Assembly (NCBI GenBank): GCA_021846275.1
Contig: JAJZBZ010000003.1
Span: forward strand, 124,001 to 188,000
Direction: 5' to 3'
DNA length: 64,000 nt
Source of the DNA: Acidobacteriota bacterium
GTDB lineage: Bacteria > Acidobacteriota > Terriglobia > Terriglobales > Acidobacteriaceae
Shown here: positions 35,128-43,489 of the stretch, piece after piece
Position numbering within the stretch: the stretch's first letter is position 1
Layout: every line of letters starts with the position of its first letter
The notes under the pieces: generated by a model
Database searches by the model: none
Told to the model about the DNA's origin: nothing
Seen by the model: only the letters and a program-made list of their open reading frames with translations
Made by a program: the position numbers and the translations under genes

Positions 35128-35748
35128 ATGGAGACGAGGACGCGCATGAGCAGAGCGGCAAAGAACAGGGCGGTTAGAAGCAGAGCGGGAATGCGGGCGG
35201 CGGGAATGCGGGCAGGAGTGATTGCGTTGGCGCTGAGCTGTGGCGCGGCGTGGGCGCAGTTGCCGACGCCTTCGCCGGTGGAGCAGCGGCTGGCGGCGCA
35301 GGCAAAGCATGTGACCGAGGTGACGCTGAACCAGAGCATGTTGCAGTTTGCCTCGAAGTTCATGAGCGGCAAGGACAGCGACAAGGACAGGGACGTGTCG
35401 AAACTGATCCAGGGCTTGCAGGGCATCTACGTCCGCGAGTACGACTTCGACAAGGATCACGCCTATACGCAGGCGGATCTCGACGATCTGCGTAAGTATA
35501 TGCAGGGCGAGGCGTGGTCGCCGATGGTGCGGGAGCGCACGCGCGGCGTCTCGCAGGGGACCGATGTCTTTGTGAAGCTGATCAATGGGCAGATGCAGGG
35601 ACTCTATGTGCTCGACGCCGAGGATCGGGAGATTGATCTGGTGCTGATTCTGGGCCCGATTGACGTGAATAGCCTGAGCGAGCTGGGCGGAACGTTCGGG
35701 ATTCCCAAGGACGTGGTAAAGAAGGCGCAGAAGAAGGTGACGCAATGA
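35128..35748 (+). CDS. secreted DUF4252-like protein
   Basis: 206 residues from ATG 35128 (AAGGCGGA upstream); ATG 35146 is an alternative. A signal peptide (AGVIALALSCGAAWAQ) precedes a domain resembling DUF4252 (LIQGLQGIYVREYDFDKDHAYT, DVFVKLINGQMQGLYVLDAEDREIDLVLILGPID). Function unknown. Third gene of the sigma-factor run; its stop overlaps the next start (ATGA). Confidence 0.7.
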   Translation: METRTRMSRAAKNRAVRSRAGMRAAGMRAGVIALALSCGAAWAQLPTPSPVEQRLAAQAKHVTEVTLNQSMLQFASKFMSGKDSDKDRDVSKLIQGLQGIYVREYDFDKDHAYTQADLDDLRKYMQGEAWSPMVRERTRGVSQGTDVFVKLINGQMQGLYVLDAEDREIDLVLILGPIDVNSLSELGGTFGIPKDVVKKAQKKVTQ

Positions 35749-36287
35749 ACGAGCGGGCGGTGCGATGGGTGGCGGCGTGCGGCGCGGCTCTGATGGCGGT
35801 GGCCGTGGTCATTGCGGCCACGCCGCAGGGCAGCGTGAAGGCGGCCAGCGAGGATGATCGCAGCTTTCACCAGATGGAGGCAGCCGTTCAGGCTCGCTGG
35901 CACGGGCGCGAGCAGCACATTCCAATGCAGTGGCTCATCAGCGGCGTGGCGGGCGTCTACACTCACGGCGGCGTGAGCCACATGCGCGTGGCCGAGATCG
36001 ACGGACTGCCGCGCCAGATCGACGGCAGCGAACTGGAGGCTATGGCGGCGCGCGAGATGGACGGCGGATGGACACGCATCGTGCGCGAGACCAGCAGCGA
36101 AGGCAACGACCACAGCCTGATCTACGTGAAGCCGGAGGGCAAGCGCCTGGCGATGATCGTGGTCAGCTTCGACCACGGCGAAATGGACATGGTCGAGATG
36201 GCGATCCACCCGGAAGAACTGTCACGGCAGATTCACCACTGGGAACACGACCGCGATCACGACGACCGCGCCGGCCACGGCGAATGA
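35745..36287 (+). CDS. secreted hypothetical protein of the sigma operon
   Basis: 180 residues with an N-terminal export signal or anchor (WVAACGAALMAVAVVIAAT) and a C-terminal His/Asp-rich tail (HHWEHDRDHDDRAGHG) that could bind metal. The central part (GVSHMRVAEIDGLPRQI, LIYVKPEGKRLAMIVVSFD) has a fold reminiscent of the DUF4252 gene before it, but this is only an impression. Overlaps the preceding gene by 4 bases. Confidence 0.6.
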   Translation: MNERAVRWVAACGAALMAVAVVIAATPQGSVKAASEDDRSFHQMEAAVQARWHGREQHIPMQWLISGVAGVYTHGGVSHMRVAEIDGLPRQIDGSELEAMAAREMDGGWTRIVRETSSEGNDHSLIYVKPEGKRLAMIVVSFDHGEMDMVEMAIHPEELSRQIHHWEHDRDHDDRAGHGE

Positions 36288-36311
36288 GCATTGCACGGAA
36301 GGGTTTCGGGT

Positions 36312-36340
36312 GAAAACAGAGCCGCCCGTCTCCGAGCGGC
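36312..36340 (-). terminator. Probable terminator after transaldolase
   Basis: On the minus strand GCCGCTC (36340-36334) pairs with GGGCGGC (36327-36321), including one G-U pair, around a 6-base loop, followed by TCTGTTTTC. It lies just beyond the transaldolase stop. Confidence 0.5.
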
Positions 36341-36363
36341 CCGCGTTGCCGATTGTTGCCGCC

Positions 36364-37359
36364 TCAGCCGGCGGCGACCGCTTCCAGTTCCGCCAGCCGC
36401 TTCGCCAGCAGGGTTTCCAGCTTCTCCAGCGCCGCGCTGAAGCCTTCGATTCCCTCTTTCAGCTTGTCGGTCGCCATCCGGTCCGCCGCGTGCATCCGAT
36501 CAAACGTCGCGCGGTCCATCGCAATCTTCTCAATGGTCAGCCCGTGCGCCGTCTCCGGATTCAGCTTGCGCGGCAGATCGCCCGTCGTCGCTTCCAGCTC
36601 CGCCAGCAGTTGCGGAGAAATCGTCAGCAGGTCGCAGCCGGCCAGCTCACAGATTTCGCCGATATTGCGGAAGCTCGCGCCCATCACCTGCGTCTTGTGG
36701 CCAAACTTCTTGTAGTAGTTGTAAACCGTCGTCACCGAATGCACGCCGGGGTCGTCCGCGCCCTGGTAATCCCTGCCCGTGTCCTTCTTGTACCAGTCCA
36801 GAATCCGCCCCACGAACGGCGAAATCAGCGTGACCTTCGCCTCCGCGCAGGCAACTGCCTGATGCAGCCCGAAGAGCAGCGTCAGGTTGCAGTGAATGCC
36901 CTCTTTTTCCAGCACCTCCGCCGCGCGAATGCCTTCCCACGTCGAGGCAATCTTCACCAGCACGCGCTCGCGGCCAATCCCCGCCGCGTCATACTGCGCA
37001 ATGATCTCGCGCGCCTGCGCAATCGTCGCCTCGGTGTTGAACGAGAGGCGCGCGTCCACCTCGGTCGAAACCCGCCCCGGCACGATGGCCAGAATTTTTT
37101 TGCCAAAGGCAATCGCCAGTCGGCGAAACGCGAGGTTGGCAATCCGCGCGTCCTCGGCGCCTTCGCCCAGTTCCCTGCGAGCCTCCAGCAGCACGCCGTC
37201 CACAATCGACTGATACTGCGGCAACTGCGCCGCCGCCGTAATCAGCGACGGATTCGTCGTCGCGTCCTGCGGGCGAAACTTTTCCATCGCCTCAATGTCG
37301 CCCGTATCGGCCACCACCACCGTCATCGTCCGCAACTGTTCCAAAAGATTCTTTGCCAC
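36364..37359 (-). CDS. tal: transaldolase
   Basis: Transfers a dihydroxyacetone unit between sugar phosphates in the non-oxidative pentose phosphate pathway. 331 residues, classic TalB-like size. [10 protein letters not shown], the Schiff-base lysine K136 in [43 protein letters not shown] and [12 protein letters not shown] are canonical. The start is taken as GTG at 37359 because AAGGAGG lies 6 bases upstream; the longer frame with ATG at 37380 would place this ribosome-binding site inside the gene. Confidence 0.93.
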   Translation of the reverse strand: MAKNLLEQLRTMTVVVADTGDIEAMEKFRPQDATTNPSLITAAAQLPQYQSIVDGVLLEARRELGEGAEDARIANLAFRRLAIAFGKKILAIVPGRVSTEVDARLSFNTEATIAQAREIIAQYDAAGIGRERVLVKIASTWEGIRAAEVLEKEGIHCNLTLLFGLHQAVACAEAKVTLISPFVGRILDWYKKDTGRDYQGADDPGVHSVTTVYNYYKKFGHKTQVMGASFRNIGEICELAGCDLLTISPQLLAELEATTGDLPRKLNPETAHGLTIEKIAMDRATFDRMHAADRMATDKLKEGIEGFSAALEKLETLLAKRLAELEAVAAG

Positions 37360-37585
37360 TCTCGCCTCCTTGGTTCTCATCCTGCTTCGGACCCTGATCT
37401 GGATGCTCTCGCCGCCCGCTGCCGGACTGCGGAGAGAATCGAAGCCTTACCGATCAAAGTCTACTCCCTGTTGGATGCAGAAACTTCGCAGCAAGGCAAA
37501 AAAGCACCGCTTCCGTTCTCATTTCCCGTTCGTGCTGCAAATCTCGGTTTGGTTATGAAACTGATTCCGGGGCAAATGCAACGGA

Positions 37586-38377
37586 TTACTCTTCCTCGGC
37601 GGCAAACCGATTCCGCAGCGAACCGACCCCGGCCACCGTCACTTCCACCTCGTCGCCCGCCGCCACCGGACCCACTCCCGCCGGAGTCCCCGTCAGCAAC
37701 AGGTCGCCCGGCTCCAGCGTAATTGCCGCCGTGATGTAAACCAGCAGCTCGCGCAGCGAAAAAATGAAATCCGCCGTCGAGCCATGCTGGCGCAGCTCGC
37801 CATTCTGCCGCGTCTCCACCACCAGCCCGGCGTCAATCGCCGCCGCCGTCACCTCGGTCGAAACCACCGGACCCACCGGACAGAATCCATCAAACCCCTT
37901 GGCCCTCGTCCACTGACCGTCCTTCTTCTGCAGGTCGCGCGCCGTCACGTCGTTGGCCACCGTCACCCCGTGCAGATACGGCTGCACATCCTCATCCGCC
38001 TTCAGCCTGTGGATGCGCCGGCCGACGACCACCGCCAATTCGCCCTCGTAGTCCACGCGCTCGGCCACGCGCGGCATCCTGACCACGCCGCCCGCTCCCA
38101 GCAGCGACGATGGCGGCTTCAGAAACAGCAGCGGCTCCTTCGGAACCTCATTGCCCAGTTCCTTCGCGTGGTCGCGATAGTTCCTGCCCACGCAGACAAT
38201 CTTCGTCGGCGCGACCGGCGCCAGCAGCCGCGCCTCGCCCACCGGCACACCCAGAACCGTCGTCGGCTCCATCCGCCACGGCGAAGCCAGCAGCGCCGTG
38301 ATCCACTCTTTGCCCGCGCGCTCCTCCACCAGTCCCCACTCCGCGCGCCCATCCAGTTCCAAACGGCAATACTTCAT
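37586..38377 (-). CDS. fumarylacetoacetate hydrolase family protein
   Basis: 263 residues. KIVCVGRNYRDHAKELG and VDYEGELAVVVGRR (metal-binding glutamates), GVTVANDVTARDLQ, and LTGTPAGVGPV form the FAH catalytic fold, which acts on acylpyruvates or similar dicarbonyl acids with Mg2+. The precise substrate cannot be read from the sequence; acylpyruvase or oxaloacetate decarboxylase-like activity is possible. GAGGAGA precedes the ATG at 38377. Confidence 0.85.
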   Translation of the reverse strand: MKYCRLELDGRAEWGLVEERAGKEWITALLASPWRMEPTTVLGVPVGEARLLAPVAPTKIVCVGRNYRDHAKELGNEVPKEPLLFLKPPSSLLGAGGVVRMPRVAERVDYEGELAVVVGRRIHRLKADEDVQPYLHGVTVANDVTARDLQKKDGQWTRAKGFDGFCPVGPVVSTEVTAAAIDAGLVVETRQNGELRQHGSTADFIFSLRELLVYITAAITLEPGDLLLTGTPAGVGPVAAGDEVEVTVAGVGSLRNRFAAEEE

Positions 38378-38423
38378 CGCTCTCCTCGTTTTCCGGTTAC
38401 TGAAAAAATCATTTCCATCCGGC

Positions 38424-39665
38424 CTACTGCTGCGTGCTCACCGTCACCGCCTGCGAGCGCCCGCTCTCGTTGCCATGCTCATCCACCGCGCTCACAGCAT
38501 ACCGATAGACGCGCCCCGCCTGCGCCTCGGCGTCGGAGTACGCCGGAAACTCGACCGGCTCAGCGGACGAAACCCGCGTCCAACTCCCCTGACCGCCATC
38601 ACCACAATCCTCGCAGCGATAGACAAAATACCCGGCCAGATCCGGCTCCGTGTCCGGCGTCCAGGAGAGATCGACGCTGTGCGTCGCCGCCGTGTACGTC
38701 GCCACCACGTCCTGCGGCACCGCGGGCGGGAAGACATCCGTCGTCGCCACCGTGACCGCCGCGCTCGGCGTGCTGTCGATCTCAATCGTCTCCGGCGTGG
38801 CCGTCTCCGTATGCTGCGCGCCGCGTCGCACCGGCGCGTGATGCGCCTTCCCGCGCGGCATCGCCGCTCCGGTCTGCGATGCCGCGGCCGTTTGCGCCAG
38901 CGCGGTGCGCTCCACGCTCATCACCCGCTCAGCCGCATAGCTGTACACCTCGTCAAAACGCGCCTCGCGATCCACCGCTCCCGCCTGTCCCGCCGTAGCT
39001 GGCGCATCCACCATCAAATCCTCATCGACGGCCTCGGCGGGCGCGGACGATGATCCGGAACTCTTCCGCTTCGCCGCGCCGCGCACCAGGTGCCGATGGA
39101 GCCGCACCGGCGTCGCCGTGCCGTCCGCCTGCCAGCGCAGGACGACGCCAGCGGCGCTCGCCGTCGCCGTCAGCCCGGCCACGGCCTTGGGAGCCTGTCC
39201 CGCCGCGCTCAGGGCCACATTCGACACGCCCGCCGTACGCCCACGCTCGTTGCGCAGCACCACCCAGTACCGCAGCGCGCGCGGCTTGCCCGCAGCCAGC
39301 TCCGTCGGCAGCATGTCCGTCGCTGTCGTCGCGCCGCCCGGCTTCACGGTCATCTTTCTCACCGGCGCGCAATCGGCGGCAATCGAAACCGTCTCGCCCT
39401 CGGCGCGACAGAGATCCGCCTCCATCTCCGCCTGAAACGACGCAATCTCCGCGCCATCGGTCGTCTTCTTCGGATTCGTCCAGGTGAGCGTCACGGCGTT
39501 CCCCGCGCGCGCCGCTGCCAGATCCGCCACCGGCTCGGCCAGCCGCAGCGACGGCGGCTGTGGCGCGCCCGGCGTTCCGCAGCCGGATAGCAGCAGCATC
39601 GCGACTCCGCCCACGCAGAGCCACGGCATCGCCCATCCCGATCCTGCGCGCACTCTTGCCCCCAT
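38424..39665 (-). CDS. lipoprotein with fibronectin type III domain
   Basis: 413 residues. The signal ends in the lipobox AMLLLSGC, so the protein is a lipid-anchored envelope protein. It has an Fn3-like first half (NAVTLTWTNPKKTTDGAEI), a low-complexity Ala/Thr/Ser linker (about 195-300) and a C-terminal Fn3 domain (about 310-410, HSVDLSWTPDTEPDLAGYFVYR, RYAVSAVDEHGNES). No catalytic motif. The role may be in protein or carbohydrate contacts. Confidence 0.75.
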   Translation of the reverse strand: MGARVRAGSGWAMPWLCVGGVAMLLLSGCGTPGAPQPPSLRLAEPVADLAAARAGNAVTLTWTNPKKTTDGAEIASFQAEMEADLCRAEGETVSIAADCAPVRKMTVKPGGATTATDMLPTELAAGKPRALRYWVVLRNERGRTAGVSNVALSAAGQAPKAVAGLTATASAAGVVLRWQADGTATPVRLHRHLVRGAAKRKSSGSSSAPAEAVDEDLMVDAPATAGQAGAVDREARFDEVYSYAAERVMSVERTALAQTAAASQTGAAMPRGKAHHAPVRRGAQHTETATPETIEIDSTPSAAVTVATTDVFPPAVPQDVVATYTAATHSVDLSWTPDTEPDLAGYFVYRCEDCGDGGQGSWTRVSSAEPVEFPAYSDAEAQAGRVYRYAVSAVDEHGNESGRSQAVTVSTQQ

Positions 39666-39715
39666 GCGCTTTCAGTCTACTGAACCGCGCTCCAGCGGTT
39701 GCGCGCGCAAAGCAC

Positions 39716-40660
39716 TCAGTCCGCGATGACCGCGCGCAGAGCATCCGCCAGCCTCGCATGCTCAAACCGAAACCCCGCCTGTAGCAATCGCGCGGGCACG
39801 ATGCGCGCACTCGCCAGCAGCGCAGCCTCCGCCATCTCGCCCAGGGCCAGCCGCAGCGCCAGCGCCGGAGCCGGCAGCAGCGCGGGCCGATGCGCCGCGC
39901 GCCCCAGCGCCGCCGTAAACTCCCGATTCGTCACCGGCTCCGGAGCCACCACATTCACCGCGCCGCGCAGTGCGCCGTTCTCCATCGCAAACCGAAACGC
40001 GCGCACCGCGTCCGCCTCCGCGATCCAGCTCATCCACTGCCGTCCGCTGCCCAGCCGACCGCCCAGCCCGGCGCGAAACAGCGGCAGCATCCGCCCCAGC
40101 GCGCCTTCGCCGCGGCTGAGCACAACTCCCAGCCGAAGATGCACCACGCGAATCCCGGCCTCGCCAGCCGCGCGCGAGGCACCCTCCCACGCCGCGCACA
40201 GCTCCGGGAAAAACCCCTCGCCGCGCGCCGAATCCTCGTCCAGAACCGCCTCGCCACGGTCGCCATAGAAGCCAATCGCCGAGGCGCAGACCAGCACCAC
40301 CGGAGGCCGCCGCAGCCGCGCCAGCGCCTCACACAGCACGCGCGTCGACTCCACCCGGCTCTGCCACATCTCGCGCTTCCAGGCCGCCGTCCAGCGCCGC
40401 GCCGCTATATTCGCACCCGACAGATGCACCGCCGCCGCCAGTCCCTCCAGCCGCTCGATCTGCTCAATGCCGCCGCCCGGCGTCGGACGCCAGCGCAGCT
40501 CGTCCGCAGCGGCGGGCGCGCGCCGAACCAGCCGCAGCACCGGCACGCCGTCCGTCGCCAGCGCAGCCGTCAGCCGCCGTCCCATCAGCCCGGAAGCTCC
40601 GCTGACCAATACCGCCCTCGACACGGTATTTGCTCCGCCCATCTGCCCCGCCTCAGCCAT
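39716..40660 (-). CDS. TIGR01777-family NAD-dependent epimerase-like protein
   Basis: 314 residues of the extended short-chain dehydrogenase fold (YfcH-like). The nucleotide loop is VLVSGASGLMGRRL; VHLSGANIAARRW, CASAIGFYGDRGEAVLDE and VVHLRLGVVLSRGEGALGRML are typical of the subgroup, as is the C-terminal domain with ARIVPARLLQAGFRF. Substrate unknown. GGGAG lies 3 bases before ATG 40660. Confidence 0.85.
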   Translation of the reverse strand: MAEAGQMGGANTVSRAVLVSGASGLMGRRLTAALATDGVPVLRLVRRAPAAADELRWRPTPGGGIEQIERLEGLAAAVHLSGANIAARRWTAAWKREMWQSRVESTRVLCEALARLRRPPVVLVCASAIGFYGDRGEAVLDEDSARGEGFFPELCAAWEGASRAAGEAGIRVVHLRLGVVLSRGEGALGRMLPLFRAGLGGRLGSGRQWMSWIAEADAVRAFRFAMENGALRGAVNVVAPEPVTNREFTAALGRAAHRPALLPAPALALRLALGEMAEAALLASARIVPARLLQAGFRFEHARLADALRAVIAD

Positions 40661-40749
40661 TCGCTCCCGCCCGCGCGGAGGGATTTCCCCGCTCCCATCC
40701 TCACTGTCTCAGGTTTTTCCTCAAATTCGCTTGTATTCAGCAAAAATAA

Positions 40750-40768
40750 TTGTTGATTTCAGCAACAA
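40750..40768. promoter_or_regulatory. Inverted repeat, possible operator of the XRE-cupin gene
   Basis: TTGTTG (40750-40755) and CAACAA (40763-40768) form a 6-bp palindrome with a 7-base spacer in an AT-rich patch that stands out from the GC-rich surroundings, about 45 bases before the regulator start. Autoregulation is inferred. Confidence 0.45.
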
Positions 40769-40812
40769 ATCGCCTTCGACACGCATCTGTATCGTGGAGG
40801 CAGAGTTTCGCC

Positions 40813-41559
40813 ATGAGCAAAGCCAAAGCAAGCCCGACCGAAGAAATCCTTCCCACCGAGATCGATTCGCAGACAGCGGAGAACTTCATCTCCGAAAAGC
40901 ACATCGGCGATCGCATCAAACGCCTCCGCCTGAAGAAATCCATGGGCCTGGTCGAACTGGGCAAACACACCGGCCTTTCAGCCAGTTTTCTGTCCCAGCT
41001 TGAGACCGGGCGCGTCGTGCCCACGCTGCGCAACCTGGCTCGCATCGCCATGGTCTTTTCCAAGGATCTTTCCTATTTTTTTGAAACCGAGCCGCACTCG
41101 CTCTTCCGCATCCACCGCCAGAAGGAGCGTGTCCGCCTGCCCCAGAGCGGCACCGACGATCCCACCTATTTCTTTGAGAGCCTCGGCTACATGGTCCCGG
41201 ATCGCCACATGGACCCCTACTACGCTGAATTTATTCCCGTCAAAAAAGGCCAGGATGTCCGCCCGCATGTGCATGCCGGTTTTGAATTTCTCTACATCCT
41301 GAAGGGCGAGCTGGAGATTCGCCACGGCGACCAGATTTCCGTTCTGGAGCCGGGCGACGCCGTCTACTTCGACGCCAGCACGCCGCACGCCTATCTGTGC
41401 AATGGCAAGGCTCCCGCCGTCGCACTGATCGTTACCATGCACCAGCCACCTGCGGCGCAGCCATCCATGGGCCTGCGACCGATGGGAGCCATCCATCGCC
41501 CGCTCGGCGGCTCACCCGTGCGTCCCGCTGGCTCGGCCGCCCCCGTGCGCGCCAACTGA
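40813..41559 (+). CDS. XRE-family regulator with cupin sensor domain
   Basis: 248 residues. An N-terminal HTH (about 33-90: IGDRIKRLRLKKSMGLVELG, SASFLSQLETGRVVPTL) is fused to a cupin domain (about 150-215: RPHVHAGFEFLYILKGEL, LEPGDAVYFDASTPHAYL), the layout of PuuR-type ligand-responsive repressors. A Pro/Ala-rich tail follows. The frame is open from 40750 but ATG 40813 fits the domain start; GGAGG lies somewhat far (12 bases). The inverted repeat upstream may be its own operator. Confidence 0.88.
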   Translation: MSKAKASPTEEILPTEIDSQTAENFISEKHIGDRIKRLRLKKSMGLVELGKHTGLSASFLSQLETGRVVPTLRNLARIAMVFSKDLSYFFETEPHSLFRIHRQKERVRLPQSGTDDPTYFFESLGYMVPDRHMDPYYAEFIPVKKGQDVRPHVHAGFEFLYILKGELEIRHGDQISVLEPGDAVYFDASTPHAYLCNGKAPAVALIVTMHQPPAAQPSMGLRPMGAIHRPLGGSPVRPAGSAAPVRAN

Positions 41560-41615
41560 CCGCGCATCGCCGCCAGCCATCGCCGCATTTCGTCCCGGTC
41601 ACTCCTTTTCGCGAA

Positions 41616-42013
41616 CGTCCTCAGCCGCAGCCCACCGCGACCAACGCGAGCGCCACCACTGTCCGTGGCGCGCAGAGCGCGCGGCTGCCCCATGCAATGG
41701 CTACCCCATCCGAGCTTCCAGTCGGGTGGGAAAACAGATACCAGCTTTGTCGTTGTATTTGCTTTCCAGTCGTCCTCAGCCGCAGCCCACCCGCGACCAA
41801 CGGGAGCGCCACCACTGTCCGTGGCGCGCAGAGCGCGCGGCTGCCCCATGCAATGGCTACCCCATCCGAGCTTCCAGTCGGGTGGGAAAACAGATACCAG
41901 CTTCGTCGTTGTATTTGCTTTCCAGTCGTCCTCAGCCGTGGCCCACCCGCGACCAACGGGAGCGTCACCACTGTCCGTGGCGCGCAGAGCGCGCGGCTGC
42001 CCCATGCAATGGC
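41616..42013 (+). repeat. Dispersed repeat: tandem array of three cores with two long linkers
   Basis: Units begin at 41616, 41771 and 41927 (period about 156 bases). Each has a core of about 65 bases (GCGACCAACGGGAGCG ... GTGGCGCGCAGAGCGCGCGG ... CCATGCAATGGC). The linkers between copies, which include GTCGGGTGGGAAAACAGATA, are almost identical, so the array arose by recent tandem duplication. The last copy ends exactly at the stop codon of the opposing gene. It fills the 453-base gap between two convergent genes. Confidence 0.92.
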
Positions 42014-43269
42014 TAGGCGCCGAGATGTCCCAGCCACAGTCCGATGCCGTAGGTCACAGCGCCCTCGACTGCTCCCACCACGGTCATCTCCAGACCGCTC
42101 GACCACCAGGACCGCACTGTAATCAGGCTCTTTGCCGCGCCCACGGCGAAGTGCGCCACCAGCGAGATCGCGGCGGCGGCAATCACCGCCGGAACGCCGC
42201 TCATGAAGAAGAACGGCACAATCGGAATCGTCGCGCCCACAGCCGTTGACAGCATCCCGGAGACGGCCGAGACCCACGGCACTTTCAGCCCGTCTTCGCC
42301 CGTCTCCAGCCGTTCGGCGGCCAGCCCCTTCAGCAACTGTTCCGGGTCGCGCGCCAGATGATCCACCACGCGCTCGGCATCCTCCTGCGGCAGTCCCTTC
42401 ACCTGGTAGTAGAGCGACAGCAGCTCGCGCGCCTCGCTCGGATTCATGGCAATCGCCTCGCGCTCCCGGTGCAGTTCGGCCTCATAAATCTCGCGCTCGC
42501 TCTTCGCCGCCAGATATGCGCCCGATCCCATCGAGAGCGCGCTTGCAATCATTCCCGCCAGCCCCGCCAGCAGCACGTAATGCCCATTGCCGGCCGTCGC
42601 GCCGGAGACGCCCGAGACGATGCCAAAGATCGCACCCAGCCCGTCATTCACGCCATAGACCGCATCGCCAATCCAGCTTCCCGCCTGCGTCCGGCCCTCA
42701 TTGCGCCGCGCCAGCATCTCGTCCAGCAGTCCCTGCGCGTTCACAATCGGCCTGCCGCTCGCCGTGCTGTGCGGCGCATGCCCGCGCAGCAGCCCGCCCA
42801 GCTCGCGATAGTGCTCTTTTTCGTCCTCGATCACATGCTTCAGAATGGCGATCGAGCCTTCGTCGCCCAGCTCCTTGAGCTGGCCTCCGTAGCGTGCAAT
42901 ATCGCGGCTCTCGTCAATCTCCAGACGCCGCAGCGCCACCATCGGGCCGCCCGCGCGATTGGCCAGCGAATCCGCCTCGCCCATCGGACCGCCCGCGTAC
43001 ACCGGCTCGGCCGCGCCCAGCTCCCTCAGTCGACCGGCCCACAGCGCCGCATGCTCCAGCTCGGCCTGCGCCAAGTGCCGCAGCACCTGCGCGCGCATCG
43101 CGTCCGGCTCGCGATCCGCCAGCGCCAGATAGGTGTGATAGCCGGTCATCTCCGCCTGCCAGTTGCCAGCAAGGCTCGCGATCACCTTCTTCATCCGCGC
43201 ATTTTTCCAGGGGTCCAGTTTCCGAGGGTCCAGTTTCCGAGGGTCCAGCTTTCGAGTGCCCAGCGCCAC
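42013..43269 (-). CDS. rubrerythrin-VIT1 fusion, iron/manganese transporter-like membrane protein
   Basis: A ferritin-like di-iron domain (about residues 35-155: QAELEHAALW, EIDESRDIARYGGQLKEL, VIEDEKEHYREL supply Glu/His ligands) fused to a CCC1/VIT1 membrane transporter (about 190-418: VYGVNDGLGAIFGIVSGVSGA, ALSMGSGAYLAAKSEREIYEAE, and late membrane helices). Related proteins export iron or manganese. GTG 43269 has GGAAGGAAG upstream and would include an N-terminal RKLDP repeat; ATG 43194 (MKKVIASLAG) gives the standard start, 393 residues. Its TAG lies at the edge of the dispersed repeat. Confidence 0.82.
   Translation of the reverse strand: MALGTRKLDPRKLDPRKLDPWKNARMKKVIASLAGNWQAEMTGYHTYLALADREPDAMRAQVLRHLAQAELEHAALWAGRLRELGAAEPVYAGGPMGEADSLANRAGGPMVALRRLEIDESRDIARYGGQLKELGDEGSIAILKHVIEDEKEHYRELGGLLRGHAPHSTASGRPIVNAQGLLDEMLARRNEGRTQAGSWIGDAVYGVNDGLGAIFGIVSGVSGATAGNGHYVLLAGLAGMIASALSMGSGAYLAAKSEREIYEAELHREREAIAMNPSEARELLSLYYQVKGLPQEDAERVVDHLARDPEQLLKGLAAERLETGEDGLKVPWVSAVSGMLSTAVGATIPIVPFFFMSGVPAVIAAAAISLVAHFAVGAAKSLITVRSWWSSGLEMTVVGAVEGAVTYGIGLWLGHLGA
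43211..43255. repeat. Three tandem 15-bp repeats
   Basis: GGGTCCAGTTTCCGA at 43211, 43226 and 43241 (the last with small changes). If the GTG start is used these encode a repeated RKLDP pentapeptide; otherwise they lie in the leader of the transporter gene. Confidence 0.9.
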
Positions 43270-43391
43270 GTGCTTCCTTCCCTTTCTTCTTCTGCCCGAT
43301 TCTGCTCGACTTCAGCATAGCCCAGTGAGTATCGCAGCACCACCCCATCCTTGCTGTTTGAAATTTATCCAGAGTTTGAAAATTTGAGTTC

Positions 43392-43489
43392 TATAATGAA
43401 ACACACATTAGCTTACGGGAAGAGTCCTTCGGAAATTCTCATCCGGCACCCGAACTCCGTGTCTGTCCTGTCATTCCATGAAGACAGGA
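43392..43489 (+). promoter_or_regulatory. -10 box and leader hairpin before the giant protein gene
   Basis: TATAAT at 43392-43397 in an AT-rich patch is a good -10, though no matching -35 was found at normal spacing. A 7-bp hairpin (TCCTGTC 43466-43472 with GACAGGA 43483-43489) has the ATG at 43478 in its loop. Confidence 0.45.

Noticed and set aside
41616-42013. CRISPR-like array
   Set aside because: Unit of about 156 bases, linkers nearly identical to each other, and other copies are dispersed; spacers in a CRISPR would be unique and short.
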